A stretch of 64,000 bases of DNA from Massilia agrisoli (GTDB taxonomy: Bacteria > Pseudomonadota > Gammaproteobacteria > Burkholderiales > Burkholderiaceae_D), in the NCBI RefSeq assembly GCF_020831365.1, contig NZ_JAJHPV010000014.1, forward strand, positions 310,001-374,000, given 5' to 3'. A model generated the notes under the pieces. The model made no database searches. It was not told the DNA's origin and worked only from the letters and a program-made list of their open reading frames with translations. Position numbers and translations under genes: made by a program. This document shows, in pieces, positions 34,469-43,652 of this stretch (positions are counted from its first letter, which is position 1; each line of letters begins with the position of its first letter).

Positions 34469-36826
34469 ATGCGTTGTGCGATCCTTGGTTTTGCTTTCGG
34501 CATAGCGCTGCTGCAGACTCGTCCCTCGCTGCCCGAGAGCACGACGCTGGCTGGTGCTGCGGCGATTGCAGTGCTGTTGTCGTATTGGCGGGGTGCGCTG
34601 CATGCCGCAGCGGCAGGCGCGTTGCTGGGGTATTGCTGGGCCGCGATGCTGGCTGCACTGGCCCTGGCGCCACAGCTGAATAGGGCTGACGAAGGCGCCG
34701 ATATCACGGTGATCGGCACCATCGACAGCCTTCCATACGAATTCGACCAGGGTGTACGCTTTAACTTCGCCGTAGAACAGGCGCGCGGCGCGCGCTTTCC
34801 AGTACCTCCGCGCGTCGCGCTTGCGTGGTACACGGGCTTTCGCGGCGCAACCCGGCAAGTCGGGGCGGTCCGGCCGGGCGAGCGCTGGCAGCTCAAGGTG
34901 CGCCTGCAACGCCCGCATGGCAACGCCAACCCTCACGGTTTCGATTACGAGGCCTGGCTGCTGCAGCAGGGCTTACGCGCAACCGGATACGTGCGCGCCG
35001 ACAGCGGCACGAACAAGCGCCTGGACAGCTTCGCCTTCAGCCTGTCGAACCTCGTTCAGCATTGCCGTGCCGTGCTGCGCGACCGAATCCGCCGCGCACT
35101 CGACGGCAAGCCCTATGCCGGCGTGATCGTTGCCCTCGTCGTCGGCGACCAGCGCGCCATCGGGCAGTCGGACTGGAAGGTGTTCAACCGAACCGGCATC
35201 AGCCATCTCGTATCGATCTCCGGACTCCATATCACCATGGTCGCAGGACTGTTCGCGTTCGTCGCGTCCAGCCTGTGGCGCCGTTCTTTCTTCACGCAAG
35301 CGCAGCTGCCTTTGCTGATCCCCGCACAGAAAGTCGCCGCGCTGGCCGGTGCCGGGGTCGCGCTTCTGTATGTGCTGCTCGCCGGGTTTGGCATACCCGC
35401 GCAACGCACGCTGTACATGCTGGCCGTCGTCGCCGCCGCGCTCTGGTCCGGACGGATCACCAACGTCTCGCATGTGCTGTGTGCGGCCCTTGGCGTGGTT
35501 GTGCTGCTTGATCCATGGGCCGTCCTGTCGCCCGGCTTCTGGCTGTCCTTCGGCGCCGTCGCATTCATCCTGTACGCGGGTAGCGGCCGTACCAGGCCGC
35601 GCGGAAGCCGCCTGGCGGGCGCGTTGCGCGCTGGAGCGCACACGCAGTACGTGGTGACGATCGGCCTGGTGCCGCTGACGATGCTGCTATTCTCCCAAGT
35701 GTCGCTGGTCAGCCCGCTCGCGAACGCGCTGGCGATTCCGCTGGTGAGCTTCATCGTCACACCGCTGTCACTTGCCGGAAGCCTGCTGCCAATACCGCTG
35801 TCCAATATCCTGCTTGGCGCCGCCCACCTGGTGATGGAAGGGCTTGCAGTGATTCTCGCCTGGATGGGGGAGATGCGCTTTGCGGTATGGAGCGCGCCGG
35901 TACCCGATCCATGGATGTTTGCCTTTGCGCTCGCGGGGACCGTGTGGATGCTGGCCCCACGCGGCTGGCCTGTGCGCTGGATTGGCGCCGCCGGGTGGCT
36001 GCCGCTCCTGGCCAACCTCCCCGCATACCCGCCTGAAGGCGAGATGCACGTCACCGCATTCGACGTGGGGCAGGGGACCGCTTTGCTGGTGGAGACCACC
36101 AGCCATCGCCTGCTCTACGACACCGGTCCCCTGTATTCGAGCGAATCGAACGGTGGCGACCGGGTCATCCTGCCGTACTTGCGGGCCCGCGGGATTGAAA
36201 GGCTCGATGCCGTGATCGTGTCGCATAGCGACGTCGATCACGCGGGAGGCGCCCTTGCCGTCCTCGACGCCGTGAAAACTGGCTGGGTGGCGTCGTCGCT
36301 CTGGCATGATCATCCAATCGTCAAGGCTGCGGTGTCACACCGGCGCTGCGTCGCTGGCCAAAGCTGGTCATGGGATGGGATTCGCTTCGAGATGCTGCAT
36401 CCGACGGCCGCAAGCTACGTCGACACCAGCCTCAAGGCAAACGCACGCAGTTGCACCTTGCGGATCACATCGGGCAGGCATTCGATCCTGCTTGCTGGCG
36501 ACATTGAAGCGGCCCAGGAGGCAGAGCTCCTGGCGAGAAGTGCCGGCCACCTGCGATCGCACGTTCTGCTCGCGCCGCACCACGGTAGCGGCACGTCGTC
36601 AACGCCCGCTTTCCTCGCGGGCGTGAGTCCCGGGATTGCGCTGTTCCAGGTCGGTTACCGCAACCGGTACCGGCATCCGAAAACAGAGGTGATTGAGCGG
36701 TACGCAAAGATGGGTATCGACCGCCTGCGCACCGATGAAACCGGGGCGGTAAGGTTCACCTTTGGCGAGCGCATCGCGGCGACAGCGTACCGCCGCGAGC
36801 ACGCGCGCTACTGGCACATGCGCTAG
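34469..36826 (+). CDS. comEC: DNA internalization-related competence protein ComEC/Rec2
   Basis: A 785-residue polytopic inner membrane protein that carries single-stranded DNA across the membrane during transformation. N-terminal helices precede the OB-like DUF4131 region (residues ~90-190), then the Competence domain (GVIVALVVGDQRAIGQSDWK, HLVSISGLHITMVAGLFAF, GFGIPAQRTLYMLAVVAA), and a C-terminal metallo-beta-lactamase-like domain with FDVGQGTALLVE, SHSDVDHAGG (HxDxDH) and LAPHHGSGTSS. Length is in the usual range. The first residues (MRCAILGFAFGIALLQ) form a plausible helix. Other competence genes are not in the window. Confidence 0.95.
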   Translation: MRCAILGFAFGIALLQTRPSLPESTTLAGAAAIAVLLSYWRGALHAAAAGALLGYCWAAMLAALALAPQLNRADEGADITVIGTIDSLPYEFDQGVRFNFAVEQARGARFPVPPRVALAWYTGFRGATRQVGAVRPGERWQLKVRLQRPHGNANPHGFDYEAWLLQQGLRATGYVRADSGTNKRLDSFAFSLSNLVQHCRAVLRDRIRRALDGKPYAGVIVALVVGDQRAIGQSDWKVFNRTGISHLVSISGLHITMVAGLFAFVASSLWRRSFFTQAQLPLLIPAQKVAALAGAGVALLYVLLAGFGIPAQRTLYMLAVVAAALWSGRITNVSHVLCAALGVVVLLDPWAVLSPGFWLSFGAVAFILYAGSGRTRPRGSRLAGALRAGAHTQYVVTIGLVPLTMLLFSQVSLVSPLANALAIPLVSFIVTPLSLAGSLLPIPLSNILLGAAHLVMEGLAVILAWMGEMRFAVWSAPVPDPWMFAFALAGTVWMLAPRGWPVRWIGAAGWLPLLANLPAYPPEGEMHVTAFDVGQGTALLVETTSHRLLYDTGPLYSSESNGGDRVILPYLRARGIERLDAVIVSHSDVDHAGGALAVLDAVKTGWVASSLWHDHPIVKAAVSHRRCVAGQSWSWDGIRFEMLHPTAASYVDTSLKANARSCTLRITSGRHSILLAGDIEAAQEAELLARSAGHLRSHVLLAPHHGSGTSSTPAFLAGVSPGIALFQVGYRNRYRHPKTEVIERYAKMGIDRLRTDETGAVRFTFGERIAATAYRREHARYWHMR

Positions 36827-36887
36827 AGCGCCGCTACTAGATTAATCCTTCTAACCGGGTTTGGGCAATCGCATTACAATTCACGCC

Positions 36888-37700
36888 ATGACAAAACCCC
36901 TGCTGCACTTCAGTCACGGCAACAGCTACCCGGCTGGCGCCTACAGCCGCTTCTTCGATTACCTGCGTGCCGACTACGATATCCGATGCGTCGACATGCA
37001 CGGCCACGACCCGCGCTACCCTGTCACCGACGGCTGGCCCGAACTGGTCGCCGAGCTGATCGAACAGCTGGAAAGCTATGGACAGCCAGCGATCCTGGTC
37101 GGCCATTCGCTCGGCGGCATGCTAAGCATGATGGCGGCGAAGCAGCGCCCGGAGCTGGTGCGCTGCGTGGTGATGCTGGACTCGCCGGTAGTGGCTGGCT
37201 GGCGCGCCTGGCTGTGGCGCATTGTGAAGTGGCTCGGCCACGCCGACCGCTTTTCGCCTGCAAAATTCTCGCGCCGGCGGCGTAACATCTGGCCAGACCG
37301 GGCCGCCGCCTACGAACACTTCAACTCCAAGGATATGTTTGCGGCCTGGGCCCCGGGCGTGCTCGATGCCTATCTTGAGCATGGCCTGAAGCCCCATCCG
37401 GACGGCGGCGTCGAGCTGCGTTTTTCTCGCGAGGTCGAAACAGAGATTTACAACGCGCTCCCGCACCACATGGGCAGCGTAACGGGTAAGCGCTTCCCGG
37501 TGCCGATCGGCTTTATCGCGGGGACCAATTCGGTCGAGCTGCGGCAGGCGGGGCGCGGCGCCACGCGCCAGCTGGTAGGGAATAACTTCGTCGAAATCGA
37601 GGGCGGACACCTGTTCCCGATGGAGTCGCCCGAACTGACCGCAAAACTGACCCGCGACATGATCGAACGGCTGCTGCGCCAGGCCGATCAACCTGCCTGA
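36888..37700 (+). CDS. Alpha/beta hydrolase
   Basis: A 270-residue protein with the nucleophile elbow GHSLGGML (serine near residue 74), an early oxyanion segment [13 protein letters not shown] and the catalytic histidine candidate in [14 protein letters not shown]. The acid is probably in the loop around [11 protein letters not shown], where a strand-7 aspartate is not obvious. The substrate is unknown. It follows comEC by 61 bp and precedes dcd; the ATG at 36888 is chosen over an in-frame upstream extension because [12 protein letters not shown] begins the fold. Confidence 0.85.
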   Translation: MTKPLLHFSHGNSYPAGAYSRFFDYLRADYDIRCVDMHGHDPRYPVTDGWPELVAELIEQLESYGQPAILVGHSLGGMLSMMAAKQRPELVRCVVMLDSPVVAGWRAWLWRIVKWLGHADRFSPAKFSRRRRNIWPDRAAAYEHFNSKDMFAAWAPGVLDAYLEHGLKPHPDGGVELRFSREVETEIYNALPHHMGSVTGKRFPVPIGFIAGTNSVELRQAGRGATRQLVGNNFVEIEGGHLFPMESPELTAKLTRDMIERLLRQADQPA

Positions 37701-37752
37701 ATTTTTTTCGCGTAAAATCGCTGGATTCCTTTTTTACCCGAAGACTCCAGCG

Positions 37753-38319
37753 ATGACTATCAAGAGCGACAAATGGATCCGCCGCATGGCCGAATCCACC
37801 GGCATGATCGAACCGTTCTCACCTAACCAGGTGCGTGAAGAAGAAGGGCGGCGCATCATCTCCTACGGCACCTCCTCGTACGGCTACGACATCCGCTGCG
37901 CCGACGAATTCAAGGTGTTCACCAACATTAACAGCACCATCGTCGACCCGAAGAATTTCGACTCGAATTCGTTCGTCGACATCAAGAGCGACGTTTGCAT
38001 CATTCCGCCAAATTCGTTCGCGCTGGCGCGTACCATCGAATACTTCCGCATCCCGCGCAATGTGCTGACCGTCTGCCTCGGCAAATCGACCTACGCGCGC
38101 TGCGGCATTATCGTCAACGTGACGCCGTTCGAGCCTGAGTGGGAAGGCTACGTGACGCTGGAGTTCTCCAACACCACGCCGCTGCCGGCAAAGATCTACG
38201 CGGGCGAAGGCTGCGCGCAGGTTCTGTTCTTCGAAAGCGATGAAGTGTGCGAAACCTCGTACAAGGACCGCGGCGGGAAGTACCAGGGCCAGCATGGCGT
38301 GACGCTGCCAAAGGCGTAA
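37753..38319 (+). CDS. dcd: dCTP deaminase
   Basis: A 188-residue enzyme that deaminates dCTP to dUTP for dTMP synthesis, working upstream of ThyA. The sequence matches E. coli Dcd along its length: [79 protein letters not shown] and [14 protein letters not shown]. The catalytic glutamate is in [17 protein letters not shown]. It ends at a strong terminator and is separated from thyA by 3.5 kb. Confidence 0.98.
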   Translation: MTIKSDKWIRRMAESTGMIEPFSPNQVREEEGRRIISYGTSSYGYDIRCADEFKVFTNINSTIVDPKNFDSNSFVDIKSDVCIIPPNSFALARTIEYFRIPRNVLTVCLGKSTYARCGIIVNVTPFEPEWEGYVTLEFSNTTPLPAKIYAGEGCAQVLFFESDEVCETSYKDRGGKYQGQHGVTLPKA

Positions 38320-38320
38320 A

Positions 38321-38348
38321 AAAAAGGAACCGCGAGGTTCCTTTTTTT
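38321..38348 (+). terminator. Rho-independent terminator after dcd
   Basis: Inverted repeat AAAAAGGAACC (38321-38331) with GGTTCCTTTTT (38336-38346) around a GCGA loop, followed by more T residues. It immediately follows the dcd stop. Confidence 0.92.
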
Positions 38349-38365
38349 TGCCTGCAGCGGGCGAG

Positions 38366-38402
38366 TTCGGCGGATGCGCGCTGCGCGCTTATCCGCCCTA
38401 CG
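38366..38402. repeat. Palindromic GGCGGAT...ATCCGCC element
   Basis: GGCGGAT at 38369-38375 pairs with ATCCGCC at 38391-38397 around a CGCGCTGCGCG core, followed by CTACGG. This resembles intergenic GGCGGATAAGCGC-type hairpins that I have seen in other Betaproteobacterial genomes. It lies between dcd and the convergent decarboxylase gene. Confidence 0.65.
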
Positions 38403-38426
38403 GTTGCGTGCAACCGGCCGCCGCTT

Positions 38427-40685
38427 TTATGCGTCCTGCTTCACGCAGTCGACGAAGTAGCCCATCTTGCCGTCCACTTCGCGCTTGACCAGGCCGTGCA
38501 CGTCGGTCTCGAAGCCCGGGAAGCGCTCGTTGAAGTCGCGTGCGAAGCGCAGGTAGTCGACGATGGTCTTGTTGAAGCGCTCGCCCGGGATCAGCAGCGG
38601 AATGCCCGGCGGGTAAGGCGTCAGCAGGATCGCCGTAATGCGGCCTTCCAGCTCCTCGATGGACACGCGCTCGATTTCGCGGTGCGCCATCTTGGCAAAC
38701 GCGTCCGACGGCTTCATCGCAGGGACCATGTCCGACAGGTACATCTCGGTGGTCAGGCGCGCCACGTCATAGTTCTTGTAGAAGTCGTGGATCGACTGGC
38801 ACAGGTCGCGCAGGCCCCAGGATTCGTAGCGCGGGTTCGCTGCCGCAAACTCCGGCAGGATGCGCCACATCGGCTGGTTCTTGTCGTAGTCGTCCTTGAA
38901 CTGCTGCAGCGCAGTGACCAGCGTGTTCCAGCGGCCCTTGGTGATACCGATTGTGAACATGATGAAGAACGAGTATAGGCCGCACTTCTCGATGATGACG
39001 CCGTGCTCGGCGAGGTACTTGGTCACGATCGACGCAGGAATGCCGGAGTCGCCGAACTGGCCGTCCAGCGACAGGCCAGGCGTGACCACGGTCGCCTTGA
39101 TCGGGTCGAGCATATTGAAGCCCGGCGCCAGCTTGCCGAAGCCGTGCCAGGTGTCTTCGGCGCGGATCATCCAGTCGTCCTGGGTGCCGATGCCTTCTTC
39201 GCAGAAGGTGTCCGGGCCCCAGACCTTGAACCACCAGTCGTTGCCGAATTCGGCGTCGACCTTCTTCATCGCGCGGCGGAAGTCCAGCGCTTCGAAGATC
39301 GACTCTTCCACCAGCGCGGTGCCGCCTGGCGCTTCCATCATCGCAGCGGCGACGTCGCACGAGGCGATGATCGAATACTGCGGCGAGGTCGAGGTGTGCA
39401 TCAGGTAGGCCTCGTTGAACGCGTCCTGGTCCAGCTTGACCGATTCAGATTCGCGCACCAGCACTTGCGACGCCTGCGACAGGCCGGCGAGCAGCTTGTG
39501 GGTCGACTGGGTCGAGAAGATCATCGACTCCTTGGCGCGCGGACGGTCCTTGCCGATTGCGTGCATGTTCTTGTAGAAGTCGTGGAAGGTCGCATGCGGC
39601 AGCCACGCTTCGTCGAAGTGCAGGGTGTCGATCTTACCGTCCAACATCTCGCGCAGGGTCTCGACGTTGTATACCACGCCGTCGTAGGTCGACTGGGTGA
39701 TGGTCAGGATGCGCGGCTTCTTGTTGACGGCCTCGCGCGCGAACGGGTTGGCCTCGATCTTGCGGGCGATCGATTCAGGCGTGAACTCTTCGAGCGGGAT
39801 CGGGCCGATGATGCCGAGGTGGTTCCGGGTCGGCATCAGGAACACAGGGATCGCGCCGCACATGATGATCGAGTGGAGGATCGACTTGTGGCAGTTGCGG
39901 TCGACGACCACGATGTCGCCAGGCGCGACGGTCGAGTGCCAGACCATCTTGTTCGAAGTCGAGGTGCCGTTGGTGACGAAGTAGCAGTGGTCGGCGTTGA
40001 AGATGCGCGCCGCATTGCGCTCGGACTTGGCGACCGGGCCGGTGTGGTCGAGCAGCTGGCCCAGTTCTTCGACCGCGTTGCAGACGTCGGCGCGCAGCAT
40101 GTTCTCGCCGAAGAACTGGTGGAACATCTGGCCGATCGGCGACTTCAGGAAGGCCACGCCGCCCGAGTGGCCAGGGCAGTGCCAGGAATACGAACCGTCG
40201 TTGGCGTAGTTGACCAGCGCGCGGAAGAACGGCGGGGCGAGGCCGTCCAGGTAGGACTTCGCTTCGCGGATGATGTGGCGTGCCACGAACTCCGGCGTGT
40301 CCTCGAACATGTGGATGAAGCCGTGCAGCTCCTTGAGCACGTCGTTCGGGATGTGGCGCGAGGTGCGCGTTTCGCCGTAGATGTAGATAGGGATGTCCGC
40401 ATTCTTGTGGCGGATCTCCTGCACGAAGGCGCGCAGGGCGGTCAGGGCGAAGTTGGTCTCTTCAATCGAGCCCTCGCCAAATTCCTCATCGTCGATCGAC
40501 AGCACGAAGGCCGACGCGCGCGACTGCTGCTGCGCGAACTGCGACAGGTCGCCGTAGCTGGTCAGGCCAAGCACTTCCATGCCTTCCTTTTCCATCGCGG
40601 CCGCGAGTGCGCGAATGCCGAGGCCGGATGTGTTCTCGGAACGAAAATCCTCGTCGATAATGACGATTGGGAAACGAAATTTCAT
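38427..40685 (-). CDS. Arginine/lysine/ornithine decarboxylase
   Basis: A 752-residue PLP enzyme of the prokaryotic basic amino acid decarboxylase family. An N-terminal receiver-like wing domain (KFRFPIVIIDEDFRSENTSG, residues 1-130) is followed by the PLP domain with TNGTSTSNKMVWHSTV and the Schiff-base lysine in STQSTHKLLAGLSQ, then WHGFGKLAPGFNMLDPIK, CGLYSFFIMFTIGITKGRWN and PYPPGIPLLIPGERF near the C-terminus. From memory it is closer to the Pseudomonas LdcA lysine decarboxylase than to E. coli AdiA, but substrate is not certain. No linked antiporter gene is present, so a role in acid resistance is not indicated; polyamine synthesis is as likely. Start is MKFRFPIV at 40685. Confidence 0.93.
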   Translation of the reverse strand: MKFRFPIVIIDEDFRSENTSGLGIRALAAAMEKEGMEVLGLTSYGDLSQFAQQQSRASAFVLSIDDEEFGEGSIEETNFALTALRAFVQEIRHKNADIPIYIYGETRTSRHIPNDVLKELHGFIHMFEDTPEFVARHIIREAKSYLDGLAPPFFRALVNYANDGSYSWHCPGHSGGVAFLKSPIGQMFHQFFGENMLRADVCNAVEELGQLLDHTGPVAKSERNAARIFNADHCYFVTNGTSTSNKMVWHSTVAPGDIVVVDRNCHKSILHSIIMCGAIPVFLMPTRNHLGIIGPIPLEEFTPESIARKIEANPFAREAVNKKPRILTITQSTYDGVVYNVETLREMLDGKIDTLHFDEAWLPHATFHDFYKNMHAIGKDRPRAKESMIFSTQSTHKLLAGLSQASQVLVRESESVKLDQDAFNEAYLMHTSTSPQYSIIASCDVAAAMMEAPGGTALVEESIFEALDFRRAMKKVDAEFGNDWWFKVWGPDTFCEEGIGTQDDWMIRAEDTWHGFGKLAPGFNMLDPIKATVVTPGLSLDGQFGDSGIPASIVTKYLAEHGVIIEKCGLYSFFIMFTIGITKGRWNTLVTALQQFKDDYDKNQPMWRILPEFAAANPRYESWGLRDLCQSIHDFYKNYDVARLTTEMYLSDMVPAMKPSDAFAKMAHREIERVSIEELEGRITAILLTPYPPGIPLLIPGERFNKTIVDYLRFARDFNERFPGFETDVHGLVKREVDGKMGYFVDCVKQDA

Positions 40686-40870
40686 GGACAGCTCCAAAGC
40701 GAAGCGCCGCGAGGGCTGTCACTGGCAAAATGCAGGACGTCGCTCACGGCACCGAAAAAAATAAGAAGCGGATTTTCGCAGAAATGTCCGCAATCCGGTG
40801 AAAAACTTTTGTAAGAGTAACCACTACTTGCCGGGTTTGGCGCACTCTTGCAAATCTGTAAATAAAACGC

Positions 40871-41353
40871 TCAATTCCGCTCGTACGTCACGTAGGAAAA
40901 ATCGAAACCGTTGGCGTCCGAATGCTGGGTTACCCGCGCCGTTTCCCGCCACGCGCCCGGGGCGAGCTCCGGGAAGAAGGTGTCGCACTCGAAGGTGTGC
41001 TCGATCTCGGTGACGATCATGCGGTCGGCCAGCGGCAGCGACTCGTTGAAGATCTGCGCGCCGCCGATGATGGACGCCGGCTCGTCGCCAACGATGGCGA
41101 TGGCCGCGGGCAGCGACGTGACGGCTTCCACGCCTTCATGGCGCCAGTCGGGATTGCGCGTGACGACGATGTTGCGGCGGCCGGGCAGCGGGCGTCCGAT
41201 CGAATCGAAGGTCTTGCGGCCCATGATGATCGGATGGCCGAGGGTCACGCGCTTGAAGTGCGCGAGGTCCTCGGGCAGGTGCCAGGGCAGGGTGTTATTG
41301 ACGCCGATGCCGCGTTTGGCGTCGATGGCGACGACGATGGTCAGCTGGGTCAT
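40871..41353 (-). CDS. folA: Dihydrofolate reductase
   Basis: A 160-residue enzyme that regenerates tetrahydrofolate. Family motifs are TIVVAIDAKRGIGVNNTLPW, LPEDLAHFKRVT (active-site aspartate), IIMGRKTFDSIGRPLPGRRN and SIIGGAQIFNESL. Length matches E. coli FolA (159). It begins one base after the thyA stop codon, so the two are co-translated: ThyA makes dihydrofolate, FolA recycles it. Confidence 0.98.
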   Translation of the reverse strand: MTQLTIVVAIDAKRGIGVNNTLPWHLPEDLAHFKRVTLGHPIIMGRKTFDSIGRPLPGRRNIVVTRNPDWRHEGVEAVTSLPAAIAIVGDEPASIIGGAQIFNESLPLADRMIVTEIEHTFECDTFFPELAPGAWRETARVTQHSDANGFDFSYVTYERN

Positions 41354-41354
41354 G

Positions 41355-42149
41355 TTACACCGCCACTGGCGCTTTGATCGCCGCTTGCGGCTCGTAGCCG
41401 GTGACTTCGAAGTCCTCGAATTTGTAGTCGAACAGCGAATCAGGCTTGCGCTTGATGACCAGCTGCGGCAGCGGGCCAGGGGTGCGCGAGAGCTGCAGGT
41501 CGACCTGCTCCATGTGGTTCGCGTAAAGGTGGCAGTCGCCGCCGGTCCAGACGAAGTCGCCGACCTCGAGGCCCGCCTGCTGCGCCATCATGTGGGTCAG
41601 CAGCGCGTAGGACGCGATATTGAACGGCACGCCGAGGAAGATGTCGGCGCTGCGCTGGTACAGCTGGCACGACAGCTTGCCGTCGGCGACATAGAACTGG
41701 AACAAGGCGTGGCAAGGCGGCAGCTTCATCTGCGGGATGTCGGCCACGTTCCAGGCCGAGACCATCATGCGGCGCGAGTCCGGGTTGTTCCTGATCTGGT
41801 CGAGCACCTGCGAGATCTGGTCGATGTGGCCGCCGTCGGGTGCCGGCCAGTTGCGCCACTGGTAACCGTAGATGGGGCCCAGGTTGCCTTCCGCGTCTGC
41901 CCACTCGTCCCAGATCGAGACGCCGTTTTCCTTCAGGTAGGCGATATTGGTCGAACCGGCAAGGAACCAGATCAGTTCATGGATGATGGATTTGAGGTGC
42001 ACCTTCTTGGTCGTCAGCAGGGGGAAACCCTCCTGCAGATTGAAGCGCATCTGGTGGCCGAAGACTGAACGCGTGCCGGTGCCGGTGCGGTCGGTCTTCT
42101 CGGTGCCATGGTCGCGGACATGGCGCATGAAATCAAGGTATTGGCGCAT
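41355..42149 (-). CDS. thyA: Thymidylate synthase
   Basis: A 264-residue enzyme, the same length as E. coli ThyA, converting dUMP to dTMP. The N-terminus [20 protein letters not shown], the catalytic cysteine in [14 protein letters not shown], the substrate-binding [18 protein letters not shown] and [18 protein letters not shown] are clear. An in-frame upstream extension is rejected by this alignment. It lies between ltaE and folA on the minus strand, 34 bp after the aldolase stop. Confidence 0.99.
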   Translation of the reverse strand: MRQYLDFMRHVRDHGTEKTDRTGTGTRSVFGHQMRFNLQEGFPLLTTKKVHLKSIIHELIWFLAGSTNIAYLKENGVSIWDEWADAEGNLGPIYGYQWRNWPAPDGGHIDQISQVLDQIRNNPDSRRMMVSAWNVADIPQMKLPPCHALFQFYVADGKLSCQLYQRSADIFLGVPFNIASYALLTHMMAQQAGLEVGDFVWTGGDCHLYANHMEQVDLQLSRTPGPLPQLVIKRKPDSLFDYKFEDFEVTGYEPQAAIKAPVAV

Positions 42150-42183
42150 CGAGGGGCTCTTATGGTGAAGGCGTGATTGTAAC

Positions 42184-43275
42184 TCAGGCGGTCTTTTCGA
42201 TGGCGGCGCACAGCAAGTCCAGGGCCGTGCGGACCGCATGGTCGGGCATGCCAGTCAGGTTGTCGCCCACATAGAGCTCGACGACGCTGGTGCCAGGCAG
42301 GGCGCCATGGGCGGCGCGGCCGAACAGCCAAACCTTGTGGTCGCGCGCGATGTCGTTGCGGATTGCCAGCGCGCGCTCGCGCGACACCGGCAGGTGCAGG
42401 TGAAGCATGTTCGCCTGCGGCGAGGCCGGATTCACCTTGATCGAGGGGTAATCGCGCAGCGTCTCGTACAGGCGCTCGGTGCGGCGGAAGTACAGCGGCA
42501 TCTGCGCCAGCCGCTGCTCGAACTGCATCGCGGCGGCGACGACGTAGGGCGAGCGGTGGATCACGTTGCCGCCCTGGCGGCGGAACCACTCCGCCGCGCG
42601 CGCGACAAAGCTCGCGCTACCGGCGAGCATGGCGCCACCGAGGCCGCCGATGCCTTTATACAGGGAGACGTAGCACGAATCGAAACCCGCCGCGATCTCC
42701 TGTGCCGGCCGGTTGTAGCCGGCAGCGGCCTCCCACAGGCGGGCGCCGTCCATGTGCAGGTGGACGTTGCGGTTGCGGCAGTGGGCCTTGATCGCCTCCA
42801 GCTCGTCCCATGACGGCGCCTGTCCGCCGATTTCGCGCATCGGCAGTTCAAGGCCGACGGCGCCGAGCCGGTCGGGAATCGTGGCGAGGTCCGCGGCGGT
42901 AAAGGGCCGGTGACGGTCGCCCACATGGAGCGCATCGAAATGCCCGAGCAGCTGGTAGTTGGATTTTTCGTGGACAAAGATATGCGAGGTCGGATGCAAG
43001 GCAACCAGGCGGCTGGCGCGATCCTCGCAAGCCAGGCGCAGTGCGGTGACCTGGGCCATGGTCCCGCTGATGCAGAACACCGCCGCCTCAAAGCCAAGCA
43101 GGCTGGCGACCTTCTGCTCGAACTGCTGGATCAGTTCGCCGCTGCCATACACATCGTGCGCGACATCGTTAGCCTCGCACCAGGCGGCCATCGCCGAAAA
43201 CATCTCCGCAGGCGTTCGCGCGCGGTGCCCCGGCAATACCGTATGACATTGTTTCAACAATTCAGCATCGGTCAC
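42184..43275 (-). CDS. ltaE: Threonine aldolase family protein
   Basis: A 363-residue PLP enzyme, likely low-specificity L-threonine aldolase splitting threonine to glycine and acetaldehyde. The PLP lysine is in [16 protein letters not shown]; the aspartate and arginine in [18 protein letters not shown]; an early block is [20 protein letters not shown]. It starts at GTG 43275 ([10 protein letters not shown]...), about 20-30 residues longer than E. coli LtaE. Its 5' end and upstream sequence are partly duplicated 238 bp further up, and the gene is preceded by a repeat cluster that must include its promoter. Glycine made here could feed the folate cycle used by ThyA/FolA. Confidence 0.88.
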   Translation of the reverse strand: MTDAELLKQCHTVLPGHRARTPAEMFSAMAAWCEANDVAHDVYGSGELIQQFEQKVASLLGFEAAVFCISGTMAQVTALRLACEDRASRLVALHPTSHIFVHEKSNYQLLGHFDALHVGDRHRPFTAADLATIPDRLGAVGLELPMREIGGQAPSWDELEAIKAHCRNRNVHLHMDGARLWEAAAGYNRPAQEIAAGFDSCYVSLYKGIGGLGGAMLAGSASFVARAAEWFRRQGGNVIHRSPYVVAAAMQFEQRLAQMPLYFRRTERLYETLRDYPSIKVNPASPQANMLHLHLPVSRERALAIRNDIARDHKVWLFGRAAHGALPGTSVVELYVGDNLTGMPDHAVRTALDLLCAAIEKTA

Positions 43276-43652
43276 GCAAAATCCTCTAGGAAAATCGGAG
43301 TCTGTCCCCGGGGGGACGGACCCCGAACTGGAGCAACATTGCCAAAATCGGGGTCAGACCACCGCCAACGGAACATTGCCAAAATCGGGGTCAGACCACC
43401 GCCAACGGGACATTGCCAAAATCGGGGTCAGACCACCGCCAACGGGAAATCTTTCAAAAAATCGGTGGTCTGACCCCGGTTTTGGAAATTTTCAACAATT
43501 CAGTATCGGTCACGCAAAATCCTCTTGGACAATCGGGCTCTGTCCCCGGGGACGGACCCCGAACTGGAGCAACATTGCCAAAATCGGGGTCAGACCACCG
43601 CCAACGGGAAATCTTTCAAAAAATCGGTGGTCTGACCCCGATTTTGGAAATT
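43252..43652. repeat. Partial tandem duplication of the ltaE 5' end with its repeat cluster (period 238 bp)
   Basis: Sequence beginning TTTCAACAATTCAG at 43252 (codons of ltaE) recurs at 43490, a 238-bp period. The two copies share the segment around GGTCACGCAAAATCCTCT, the CTGTCCCCGGGG and GGACCCCGAACTGGAGCAAC stretches and then REP units. The first copy has three direct units and one inverted; the second has one direct and one inverted, so it is about 75 bp shorter, equal to two 37-bp units. Point differences (CATCGG/TATCGG, TAGG/TTGG) show the event is not recent. Confidence 0.9.
43276..43650. repeat. REP-like repeat cluster between ltaE and the ABC exporter gene
   Basis: Six copies of the unit seen upstream of mrcA. 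Direct: 43342-43364, 43379-43401, 43416-43438 (37-bp spacing) and 43578-43600. Inverted: 43463-43485 and 43625-43647. The core AAAATCGGGGTCAGACC is nearly invariant; one inverted copy carries a G for A change. Each group ends with an inverted copy after GGGAAATCTTTCAAAAAATC. The last inverted copy ends four bases before the exporter stop codon, so it may also act as its transcription end. No other gene is seen in this interval. Confidence 0.93.

Noticed and set aside
38427-40685. Acid-resistance island around the decarboxylase
   Set aside because: No antiporter or regulator gene is linked, so only the enzyme family is claimed.
39003-40814. Plus-strand 603-codon frame over the decarboxylase
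   Set aside because: Antisense of a complete PLP decarboxylase; contents are Arg/Val/Asp repeats with no domain.
43276-43650. Repeat cluster as a CRISPR array
   Set aside because: Copies come in both orientations, spacers are near-identical in sequence and no cas gene is nearby; REP-like elements fit better.
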